This document shows, piece after piece, positions 11,051-22,800 of a stretch of 64,000 nucleotides of DNA. The stretch is from Plumapathes pennacea. Lineage: Eukaryota > Cnidaria > Anthozoa > Antipatharia > Myriopathidae. Made by a program: the position numbers and the translations under genes. The stretch's first letter is position 1. Each line of letters starts with the position of its first letter. Under the pieces are notes generated by a model. The model did not search any database and was not told where the DNA came from. It saw only the letters and a program-made list of their open reading frames with translations. The DNA lies in the NCBI GenBank assembly GCA_964036295.1, contig OZ038471.1:7500001-7564000 (forward strand), in the 5' to 3' direction.

Positions 11051-13130
11051 AGCCTTCGCTTCACTACTTATGTGTTTTCTTTTCTTAACTCAATACGTTT
11101 CTTCTATCAGGCTTTCGAGTATTCGTGCTCTGTAACAAATATAAAATTGAAAGCGAGGAATGTCACACGAGAGATGTTTACAATATTATTGCGCTTTTGT
11201 TCACAGTGTGTTCAGTCCATTTGTGACTGCAAACTCAATCCTCAGAATTATTTCGGTGTATTTTTCATTTCTGGTATTCACTGACCATTGCGAAACAAAG
11301 GCTACATGATCGAATGAAAGAAACACTTCAACAGGCAATGTACGATACGCAGAAGAATTTTATGAGGCAACAGATGTCATGTACAGAGTAAAGCATAAAG
11401 CGTCATTGTTTTACGGCTAAAGCTCACCGTAGCTTTGGTTTCTGCTTTCGCCCTGTTATCTTCCCAAAAGTATTTCGTGTCGCCACAGAAAGTTTCGTCG
11501 GGACTAAATATTTATCGGCGACAGCGGTACCATCAAATATTTGTTTACGGCTATTCTAAAAGCTTCCGCGGTGAACGCGAGCCAAAATCGTTCCCGAAAA
11601 TCCAGTTTATCCGTGCCTATTCCACAGAGCCAAATGGTGTTGAGTTTGGATGGGATGCAGTTAACTTTTACACACAAGTAACGAGCAATTCACTGGCCAC
11701 ATCTCGAGTTGTTTAGCGAAGTCAATTACGTCATCGCCCAGCACGTGATAATATGAACCAATCACCGTGTGCTGATCCTCGACCCACAAAAAGGAAAAAA
11801 AAAAAAAAAAAATCTCCATTTTTAAGCTCTCGTGGGCCCCAGGCCCCCGCGAGCAACAAGATCCTGGCAGGATCATCCTTGGATAAACATACTGTAGCTA
11901 GATCCTGTTAAGATCCTTATGGGATCTTGTTAAATGCGAGTGCTCGCTATAACAGGACTGCTTCCTGCAGAAGATGTGACTCATTAGGCTTGGCATGATA
12001 TCAGCCTATATGAAAAAAGTAAGCCTTACTTTTACCCAGCATTAATGCTAAATTCAGTGCAATGGTTGCCTGACCGGGCAACAAAGAAAGGATGAAACAA
12101 TATTACTGGGCATTGCTTGAAATCAATCTGCAGTCCGTGAATGTCACATTCTGTATCTGAAAGACTCTCTCTCTCTCAGTTATTCCAGTAAATGTCAACG
12201 GTAGCAAAAATTAGTATAACTAAAACATGGTTTTATCCTTCCACACACCAATCGCACCAGTTGTCGAAATCACATTAACGAAGCCCAACACTCTGTTAAT
12301 GTTTTGACCAGTTCGTAAATCAGTACGAAGATGGTTGTCAAAATATCAGAAAAATACCCGGGATTACCAGCAATTTTTCAGGCTACTTTAAAGCGCACAA
12401 CATATTTTCTCTGGGATTTGAAAATCTAAGCGGCAAGAATTGTAATACATGCTTCCCTTCCTGTGGACTTCAGAAGCAATATAAGGATTGTTCAGACACA
12501 AAACTGTTCAGACACAAAACTGTGCCCGATACACAGCCCGATATTACATATTTGTACCCAACATTGTGCACATAGCTGTCTGTTCTCGATTAGCTTATAG
12601 TGATAGGTGTCCCATACTCAATGACTATTGTAAATTATATAATATTATAATAGAGCACTTGCACGGTGATGATGTTGGATGGCAAAAACAATAAACTATT
12701 TCTCTATTCTCTCTATTCTCTATATATTCTCCTTTCTCTATAACAATAGCATTTTTTCCCCAGAGGAATTGAATTCTATTGTTCCTGCCATTCAACATGG
12801 CCACAGTGCAAACTCTCTATGCATTATACTTTCTCACTTATTTATTTTAAATACATATTATTTATTATCTCCAATATTTTTAATTCTTGCATACTGTGAT
12901 AAGAATTTTTTAATTCCTAAATACTGTATTTTGACTTTAAGTAACACTTGCTGCAACTTTTGTGACTGATATCTCCTGATTATTTTTATTAAAATTCTCT
13001 CAATTGGCATGAGGTCTTAATATTGTTTGTCATCCAGTAAATGGTTATACTTTATTTACTTTTTTCATTATTAGTATTATTTTATCATCTTCACTTTTTT
13101 GGAGATATTAGCTGCTTGCTACTCTGTAAA
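11051..13130. other. No gene seen; GATCCT repeat copy 2 at 11865-11935
   Basis: Short open frames here lack domains and splice context. The only structure is a second GATCC-rich stretch (AGATCCTGGCAGGATCATCC and AGATCCTGTTAAGATCC). There is also a CT-rich microsatellite near 12700-12740. Confidence 0.5.
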
Positions 13131-13134
13131 TCCA

Positions 13135-13300
13135 AATTCATCAGGGGTAAGGAAATTTCGCAATGGAAATCTTCAGGGGTAGGGAATTTTGACTGAGATT
13201 TCTTCAGGGTTCAAGTGTAAAAAATGAAATTCTTCAGGAGTAAACAGGAATTTCTGCAGGCGGTCTGGTTTAGGACAGGAATTCCTCAGGGGTATAGTAA
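13135..13300. repeat. Degenerate ~35-bp tandem units
   Basis: Five loosely spaced units carry CAGGGGTA or CAGGAGTA preceded by AATTC-T or ATCTT, at about 13142, 13172, 13205, 13235 and 13288. Spacing is irregular. Confidence 0.55.
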
Positions 13301-13758
13301 AACCCTGGTCCTCGATAAGGGGGGTACGGATATTAAATGGAATAGCCCAATATGTGTGTGGCCCGTTTGGCCTGACTTATTTAAAACCCGACTTCACTCA
13401 AATAAACTATTACTAACAACTACAACTATGTACATGTACTGTATGTAACTTTACGTATAACATGCAGGATTTGCAATAGATTACATTCACCAAGAGTGAT
13501 CAAAGAATACGTCAAACAACGACAACTCACCATTCATTTCCTGCAATGCTGTTGTGATGGATTTGCAACGATACTTTTTCGCAATTAGTATGGTCGTCCT
13601 CTTTGTTTCAGCTACTGCCGACAGCGTGACGCTTTCACCCAAGTATAATTCGACTCTCTGGTCATAGTTTTCGCATAACAAAGCAGATTTTCGGCGAAAT
13701 CTTGGCCTTCAATCCATTCATAACAAACCGGGCCGCCATTTTGTCAAGAGAGCACAAT

Positions 13759-13799
13759 CTCGTCCCCAGGGCCATCCGCGTGATGGCCCTGGGACGAGG
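13759..13799. repeat. Near-perfect palindrome CTCGTCCCCAGGGCCATC ... GATGGCCCTGGGACGAG
   Basis: Two ~18-base arms flank a 5-base centre. One arm (GGATGGCCCTGGGGACGAGG) recurs alone at 34296-34315. This looks like a mobile short palindrome or the tip of a dispersed element. A transcript would form a strong hairpin. Confidence 0.8.
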
Positions 13800-13859
13800 T
13801 TGGGAAACGTTTAAAAAACAAATCCCAATTATTCTCAAATTTATTCCCAAATAGGTGAA

Positions 13860-15940
13860 AGCACTAAGATCTGAAGAGATCTTAACTTTATCCGTAGTCA
13901 GTCACGGAACGGCAAGCATAATGGAAGAAACTTGTTTTCTTTCGCTGCTCAGTCTCGGGGTTTAGAAACTGCTAAACGAGGCGAAACGAACAAAGAATGA
14001 AAGCACGAGACGCAGACATTGGACTTTTAGGAACGAAAGGAACAAAGTCATGTAGGAACTAAGAAGTGCCAAAAAGAAATACTTAACAGACCGATCTGAG
14101 GAAACGCGAGACACCAAGAGCTTCTGTGAGCTATTAAAGAAAGCAGCAAATTCCTGCAGTGATCCCCCGCCACCAACAATAACAAGAGATGATGGGGATC
14201 TGGACACCAGTGACACGGAAAAGGCTGGTGATGATGATGAAAACGATAAGGATGATGATGATAGTGATGGTGATGACAATGATAATTAAAATGGAAATGA
14301 TGATGATGATAGTAATGATGTAGAGTCTTTTCCGCAAATTAATCATGAGCAAAGCCGCGATTTTAGAAATAATCTTGAGGACGCGGAATGTTTTTGTCGT
14401 GTGGTGCGTAATTCCTTGGGCACTTTTTTGCCCAAGTTCCATTGATTTTTGAATCCTACAAATGGCGAGGACTCTCTTTCTACGTTATAATGTGAGGTCT
14501 TTGGTAAAATTCCATCCAAGGCTGGAATATATTTCCTTGTATGAAACTTGCGTGAAAGAGATGCCCTTTTTTGGCCATTTCACTATACATGAAGGGTGAA
14601 AGAGGTTCCTCTGCACGAGACATACATGTTAGGTGCAGTGAGACGTCCTTATGTGAGTTTCAGAAGAAGATCCGACTGGGATATTTCCATACACGAGACT
14701 TAGGTTAAGGGTCAGTTGAGATGTCCCGTTCCCTGATCCACAGTATGTCCCTATATGAGACTTAAATGGAGGGATGATGCAAGACCTTACGAGGGGGAGG
14801 GTGGTTTGTTAGAGAGTCGGGCGAGGGTAATATAGAAAGATGAGAGGTGCTTACAGTTGCTAAGATGAAGTTGGGGGGGGGGGGGGGCAGGGGATTATAT
14901 AGAGCGGGCTTATTAGAGCCCGTACGGTATTTTACAAAGGTCCTATAAGGTGTCTTGTACTGAGTAATTAAGTGGCGGGCGTCATTGCACCGAGCTTTGC
15001 CTGACCCCTTACAGAATATAAATATATATCAATCTGAGTTATCGATTTTATTGAATAAACATCCTATTTTCTGTGACCAAATATACTGTAACGAAGTGTT
15101 TCCCTTTAGATTAAAGCATGATCTTTTAGATTTAGCTACATCAAATATTTCATTTTAGTTTTGATCTTGCAGAAAGTTCCTGTCAACTTTAGTGAGCCCC
15201 GGAAAGTCATTTCCAGCGGAATCGGATCCTGGTTCAGAATCCCCAAGGCAGTTTTTAAACAAGGAGGTTAGGTTTTATAGACTGAGGTCTATTTAACAGC
15301 TACACGGTTTTCTCTTCCCTGTTAAAAGTTCATAAGACATTACTAAGTCAAAAGGAATTGAGCTATTGTAAAACTTCAGTTTAAGACAGGGTTTGGGATA
15401 AAAACGTCAAGACTTAAATGACAACGTTCCTGTGGTTCATAAGAAATGCAAATTAGCTCAAATGATCAGTTTTGCTCATTTGCACTGAGATCGACTCATT
15501 TGAAAAGCAACGTCTGACCAGGGCCCTACAGCGTCAATAACAACTTAGTATTTCTAAAGTTAACCTCTGACGTTCTCCAGTAATCTGAAACATTAAACTG
15601 AATGGTGAAATGGAAGCACTTGGATTTAATATGAAAAGCATATGATTTACTGGTCGATTCATAGCTCTCTTATGAACCCGAAGCAACGCGGATTACACAT
15701 AAGTTGCTAACTTCATAAGTCTACAGTATGCATTATTCTTTTAGGTTCCCCCCCCTCCCCCCTCCTCCCCCCAAAACCCCCACCCACCTTCCCCACCCCC
15801 ACAATCATATCAGGAACGCAAAAATCCCTCTGGCGGATAATTAGCTCTTCTAAATATAAGGCCAAAATACTAATGACCCGTTACGTTCGGCGCATGCGAG
15901 GAGCGACGTCTGACCCGGGCTTACGACACCAACGTCACTG
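13860..15940. other. No gene seen; GAT-rich microsatellite, G-run
   Basis: A GATGAT-type microsatellite covers 14228-14320. Reverse-strand frames over it are simple-sequence artefacts. A G-run sits at 14874-14887 and a C-rich tract at 15745-15800. The rest shows no domain-bearing frame. Confidence 0.6.
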
Positions 15941-15942
15941 AG

Positions 15943-16174
15943 CCCCGTCCACACTAATCCGGATAAATTTGAAAACGGATCTTTGTTTATCCATTTTGGG
16001 CTCCCATCCACACCAAGACGCGTTTTCGATGGCCGAAGATGGATATTTTTGAAAACCCGTTTTAGTGTGGACAGCAAAGACGACTCGAAAATGGCAGAGT
16101 GGACGGAAAACTTTCGACACGTTTTCATACGAAACCTACGTTTTCAAATTTATCCGGATTAGTGCGGACGGGGC
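15943..16174. mobile_element. MITE, CCCCGTCC-ended
   Basis: A 232-bp element. The left end CCCCGTCCACACTAATCCGG continues with ATAAATTTGAAAACG and is mirrored by CGTTTTCAAATTTATCCGG, ATTAGTGCGGACGGGG at the right. CTGAG flanks both sides (15938-15942 and 16175-16179), a candidate 5-bp target duplication. Inner sequence adds a second nested stem around GTGTGGA. No coding capacity. Confidence 0.88.
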
Positions 16175-16896
16175 CTGAGATGGTTTCTCTAAACATGCCC
16201 CACATACTTCACGAAAATGCCTTATGTACTTCAAAAAATTCTAGAATTTTGCTGAGAGTGTTTGGACTCTCCCTTAAGAAATCAATATAACTAAATGACA
16301 TTCCTAACTGACTGCCGTGACTGACGTGTTCACACAACTCTTTCCTGTGGTCTTGTTGTTGTTCGTCGATGGTTCCAGAAACCAAGAGCCAGAAACCTCC
16401 CGGGTAAAACTGGAAACGACTCAACCTGCGTGATACAAAGTTAAAAGCACAATCAATCGATACAGTCTGTGATAAAGTTAACGCAAAACTTAAAAAATAT
16501 ATATACACCTTTGCCTCCTTAGTGTCATTAATTATATACCTAAAACATTCTGCCGTTGCAGTATAAACGCATTAAAAATAATCGGCCATGGAGATCACAA
16601 AAAAAATCATCTGTTGTTAGTTCCTTTTAGAATTAAGCTCTTGTCAAACGGTCTCAATACAGATTTGAATCCACATTCTCTCAGAGACAAGTGAAGAGGC
16701 TTCGTCAGATGGTGGTACTTAAGTCTCTGGCCGTTGATGTCACTGGCCCGTGGTTAATTGAGTGGGCTCGACCAACAACAAAACCTCTTCACTGGACTCT
16801 GAAGACTCTGAAGGGAGTCACAAAAGTCAGTCACTAACAACAATATTGTAGTGACGTCACGTATACAGTAACGCAAATCACAGTGTTACGTGCCTT
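16175..16896. other. 3' flank of the TPR-CHAT gene; no separate gene seen
   Basis: This interval includes any 3' untranslated region of the minus-strand TPR-CHAT gene. I did not find a canonical AATAAA on the minus strand close to its stop codon. Open frames here are short and unsupported. Confidence 0.4.
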
Positions 16897-19800
16897 TCAT
16901 TCAACACTGAAAGGAGTCACATCATCTCCTATCAGAACAAACGGCGCCCAGTACCCGATTTTGTTGAACTTGTCACTGTCTCTCATGGCCTTCATGGCTC
17001 TGCTGAGTGCTACACATGCGCTTTTTCCACCAACAAGCTGCCCGTAGAACTTTTCCATGAAGAACAAAGTGGCCTCATCATCAATTGCCCAAAGCGTCAC
17101 GAGAACTGCACGAGCTCCGGCTCCGAGAAATGCACGAGCAATACCAACTACTCCTTCAGCTCTGACGTCACCAAGGCCGCTGTGACAGCAGCTGAGAACA
17201 ACCAGCTGGGCCCTCAGTCGTTTCTGTTCCAGATCGGAGAGTGTCAGCATGACGTCTTCCTTGGAAATTGACTTCTTTTTTATGTCAGGGCTCGGAGCAA
17301 GAAGGATCTCTCCTCTGTCAGCATCTCCGTGAGCTGCAACATGAATCAAATTGGCATCGTTGAGTTTTTGCAGGACGACCTCTTTGGTAGCCTTTTCTCC
17401 CGTCAACGGTTGAACATTCAGCACCTTAGCGATCATGTGGGCTTCTTTATTTGCGTACGGCAGTCTGCTTGGCACATCAGTAACACCCTCTAGCTTGCAC
17501 ACTTCAGGATCTCCCACTATCAAAGGACATGCTTGGCTCTGGGGTTCGTGTGGGTACTCACTGATCATCTTTGCTATAGTTAGAGACGGCACCAGTCTAA
17601 CCTGCAAGTTGTCTGCTACGAAACATCCCTTTTCATCAACAAGACAGGCAAATGGAAGAAAAGAGAGGGAGCCATCAGGTACGACCACTACTTGTGATTT
17701 TTCTACAAACTGGAGTGCGGGCCCCAAAACAATTTTATACAGTTCCTGAAGAGGGTGAATGGCGTTCGATTCTCCAGGCTCGCTCTGCTTCTTTGCGGCA
17801 TCGTTCTCTACCGAAATCTGTGATGACTTGTTGGTTGCTCCGTTTTGTTCAGTTGGGGGAAGGGAGTGGTCATCATCCGGGGAATCCAGTAGGGAAACAG
17901 ACAAATCTGCTGGTATCTTAACCTGAGTCTTTTCAGGCTTCTTCCTTCCCGAAATCTGCGTTATTTCAATTGATGCTGCACTTTGATTGGTGGAGAATTG
18001 GGCATGCTCATCCTCCGGTAACTGTAGTGGTGAAATAGACAAATCTGCTTGCATCCTGGCTGATTGCATGACTGGATTCGTCTGGTTCGATGAGCGTTTT
18101 GACATTTCTTCTGGGTACAGAAATGACAGCGAACGGTCTTCGCACTGAAGCCTACAACTAGATCTAATAAGTGAGTGCAAGCCCTTGAGATTAGACACAA
18201 AATTCTTCGTTACATCATGCGTCGTAGACTGTGATAAAACTTCACTAACACGACGCTTCCTAAACGTTACGTCTCCATTCAGCTCGATAATCCAAAGGTA
18301 AATATTAGAACCAAGCAACGCATAGTAAAGGACTGTAGTGCCAAGCGCCTGGACTATTGTGAGCAGCGCGGGAAAATCCAAAACGTCGGCTTTGGGAATT
18401 TCAGTACATCGTGGGTTATGACGAGCAAGCAGACGATCAGCCAACGCTCTTGAGCGTTTGTTCTCAGCAGTTAAAAGCGCCTCATTCGTCTTGCCTTGAT
18501 AAATAAGGACTTCAATAAAAGCACTTAGGGTGTTAATGAAGGTTTCAAGAATAGATATCTTTGATTCATCCAGCTTTGGTGTTTTATGAAACAATTCCTC
18601 GTGCACTGAAACACTGTTGCCTAGACATATTTCTGCCTTGTCGTACTGCCCCATCTTCTCATAACAGACACCAAGGTTGCCATTAGCAACTCCTTCGCCT
18701 GCCTTGTCTCCAATCTGTGTCGCGATGTTCAGTCTTGTTTGATGATGCTGTATAGCCTTGTCGTACTGCCCCATCTTCGAATAACAGACACCAAGGTTGC
18801 CATTAGTAGCTCCTTCGCCTGCCTTGTCTCCAATCTGTGTCGCGATGTTCAGTGTTGTTTGATGATGCTGTATAGCCTTGTCGTACTGCCCCATCTTCTC
18901 ATAACAGACACCAAGGTTGCCATTAGCAACTCCTTCGCCTGCCTTGTCTCCAATCTGTGTCGCGATGTTCAGTGTTGTTTGATGATGCTGTATAGCCTTG
19001 TCGTACTGCCCCATCTTCTCATAACAGACACCAAGGTTGCCATTAGCAACTCCTTCGCCTGCCTTGTCTCCAATCTGTGTCGCGATGTTCAGTGTTGTTT
19101 GATGATGCTGTATAGCCTTGTCGTACTGCCCCATCTTCTCATAACAGACACCAAGGTTGCCATTAGCAACTCCTTCGCCTGCCTTGTCTCCAATCTGTGT
19201 CGCGATGTTCAGTGTTGTTTGATGATGCTGTATAGCCTTGTCGTACTGCCCCATCTTCCAATAACAGACACCAAGGTTGCCATTAGTAGCTCCTTCGCCT
19301 GCCTTGTCTCCAATCTGTGTAGCGATGTTCAGTGTTGTTTGATGATGCTGTATAGCCTTGTCGTACTGCCCCATCTTCCAATAACAGACACCAAGGTTGC
19401 CATTAGCAACTCCTTCGCCTGCCTTGTCTCCAATCTGTGTCGCGATGTTCAGTGTTGTTTGATGATGCTGTATAGCCTTGTCGTACTGCCCCATCTTCCA
19501 ATAACAGACACCAAGGTTGCCATTAGCAACTCCTTCGCCTGCCTTGTCTCCAATCTGTGTCGCGATGTTCAGTGTTGTTTGATGATGCTGTATAGCCTTG
19601 TCGTACTGCCCCATCTTCCAATAACAGACACCAAGGTTGCCATTAGTAGCTCCTTCGCCTGCCTTGTCTCCAATCTGTGTAGCGATGTTCAGTGTTGTTT
19701 GATGATGCTGTATAGCCTTGTCGTACTGCCCCATCTTCCAATAACAGACACCAAGGTTGCCATTAGCAACTCCTTCGCCTGCCTTGTCTCCAATCTGTGT

Positions 19801-22800
19801 CGCGATGTTCAGTCTTGTTTGATGATGCTGTATAGCCTTGTCGTACTGCCCCATCTTCTCATAACAGACACCAAGGTTGCCATTAGCAACTCCTTCGCCT
19901 GCCTTGTCTCCAATCTGTGTCGCGATGTTCAGTGTTGTTTGATGATGCTGTATAGCCTTGTCGTACTGCCCCATCTTCTCATAACAGACACCAAGGTTGC
20001 CATTAGCAACTCCTTCGCCTGCCTTGTCTCCAATCTGTGTCGCGATGTTCAGTCTTGTTTGATGATGCTGTATAGCCTTGTCGTACTGCCCCATCTTCCA
20101 ATAACAGACACCAAGGTTGCCATTAGTAGCTCCTTCGCCTGCCTTGTCTCCAATCTGTGTCGCGATGTTCAGTGTTGTTTGATGATGCTGTATAGCCTTG
20201 TCGTACTGCCCCATCTTCTCATAACAGACACCAAGGTTGCCATTAGCAACTCCTTCGCCTGCCTTGTCTCCAATCTGTGTCGCGATGTTCAGTGTTGTTT
20301 GATGATGCTGTATAGCCTTGTCGTACTGCCCCATCTTCTCATAACAGACACCAAGGTTGCCATTAGCAACTCCTTCGCCTGCCTTGTCTCCAATCTGTGT
20401 CGCGATGTTCAGTGTTGTTTGATGATGCTGTATAGCCTTGTCGTACTGCCCCATCTTCTCATAACAGACACCAAGGTTGCCATTAGCAACTCCTTCGCCT
20501 GCCTTGTCTCCAATCTGTGTCGCGATGTTCAGTGTTGTTTGATGATGCTGTATAGCCTTGTCGTACTGCCCCATCTTCGAATAACAGACACCAAGGTTGC
20601 CATTAGCAACTCCTTCGCCTGCCTTGTCTCCAATCTGTGTCGCGATGTTCAGTGTTGTTTGATGATGCTGTATAGCCTTGTCGTACTGCCCCATCTTCGA
20701 ATAACAGACACCAAGGTTGCCATTAGTAGCTCCTTCGCCTGCCTTGTCTCCAATCTGTGTAGCGATGTTCAGTGTTGTTTGATGATGCTGTATAGCCTTG
20801 TCGTACTGCCCCATCTTCCAATAACAGACACCAAGGTTGCCATTAGCAACTCCTTCGCCTGCCTTGTCTCCAATCTGTGTCGCGATGTTCAGTCTTGTTT
20901 GATGATGCTGTATAGCCTTGTCGTACTGCCCCATCTTCGAATAACAGACACCAAGGTTGCCATTAGCAACTCCTTCGCCTGCCTTGTCTCCAATCTGTGT
21001 CGCGATGTTCAGTGTTGTTTGATGATGCTGTATAGCCTTGTCGTACTGCCACATCTTCCAATAACAGACACCAAGGTTGCCATTAGCAACTCCTTTGCCT
21101 GCCTTGTCTCCAATCTGTGTCGCGATGTTCAGTCTTGTTTGATGATGCTGTATAGCCTTGTCGTACTGCCCCATCTTCCAATAACAGGCACCAAGGTTGC
21201 CATTAGCAACTCCTTCGCCTTCCTTGTCTCCAATCTGTGTCGCGATGTTCAGTCTTGTTTGATGATGCTGTATAGCCTTGTCGTACTGCCCCATCTTCTC
21301 ATAACAGACACCAAGGTTGCCATTAGCAACTCCTTCGCCTGCCTTGTCTCCAATCTGTGTCGCGATGTTCAGTCTTGTTTGATGATGCTGTATAGCCTTG
21401 TCGTACTGCCCCATCTTCTCATAACAGACACCAAGGTTGCCATTAGCAACTCCTTCGCCTGCCTTGTCTCCAATCTGTGTCGCGATGTTCAGTCTTGTTT
21501 GATGATGCTGTATAGCCTTGTCGTACTGCCCCATCTTCAAATAACAGACACCAAGGTTGCCATTAGTAGCTCCTTCGCCTGCCTTGTCTCCAATCTGTGT
21601 CGCGATGTTCAGTCTTGTTTGATGATGCTGTATAGCCTTGTCGTACTGCCCCATCTTCGAATAACAGACACCAAGGTTGCCATTAGCAACTCCTTCGCCT
21701 GCCTTGTCTCCAATCTGTGTCGCGATGTTCAGTGTTGTTTGATGATGCTGTATAGCCTTGTCGTACTGCCCCATCTTCTCATAACAGACACCAAGGCTGC
21801 CATTAGCAACTCCTTCGCCTGCCTTGTCTCCAATCTGTGTCGCGATGTTCAGTCTTGTTTGATGATGCTGTATAGCCTTGTCGTACTGCCCCATCTTCTC
21901 ATAACAGACACCAAGGTTGCCATTAGCAACTCCTTCGCCTGCCTTGTCTCCAATCTGTGTCGCGATGTTCAGTCTTGTTTGATGATGCTGTATAGCCTTG
22001 TCGTACTGCCCCATCTTCCAATAACAGACACCAAGGTTGCCATTAGTAGCTCCTTCGCCTGCCTTGTCTCCAATCTGTGTAGCGATGTTCAGTCTTGTTT
22101 GATGATGCTGTATAGCCTTGTCGTACTGCCCCATCTTCTCATAACAGACACCAAGGTTGCCATTAGCAACTCCTTCGCCTGCCTTGTCTCCAATCTGTGT
22201 CGCGATGTTCAGTCTTGTTTGATGATGCTGTATAGCCTTGTCGTACTGCCCCATCTTCGAATAACAGACACCAAGGTTGCCATTAGCAACTCCTTCGCCT
22301 GCCTTGTCTCCAATCTGTGTCGCGATGTTCAGTCTTGTTTGATGATGCTGTATAGCCTTGTCGTACTGCCCCATCTTCGAATAACAGACACCAAGGTTGC
22401 CATTAGTAGCTCCTTCGCCTGCCTTGTCTCCAATCTGTGTCGCGATGTTCAGTGTTGTTTGATGATGCTGTATAGCCTTGTCGTACTGCCCCATCTTCTC
22501 ATAACAGACACCAAGGTTGCCATTAGCAACTCCTTCGCCTGCCTTGTCTCCAATCTGTGTAGCGATGTTCAGTGTTGTTTGATGATGCTGTATAGCCTTG
22601 TCGTACTGCCCCATCTTCTCATAACAGACACCAAGGTTGCCATTAGCAACTCCTTCGCCTGCCTTGTCTCCAATCTGTGTCGCGATGTTCAGTCTTGTTT
22701 GATGATGCTGTATAGCCTTGTCGTACTGCCCCATCTTCGAATAACAGACACCAAGGTTGCCATTAGCAACTCCTTCGCCTGCCTTGTCTCCAATCTGTGT

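Noticed and set aside
13962..14442. Two reverse-strand frames over 100 codons
   Set aside because: Low-complexity translations of a GAT-rich microsatellite.
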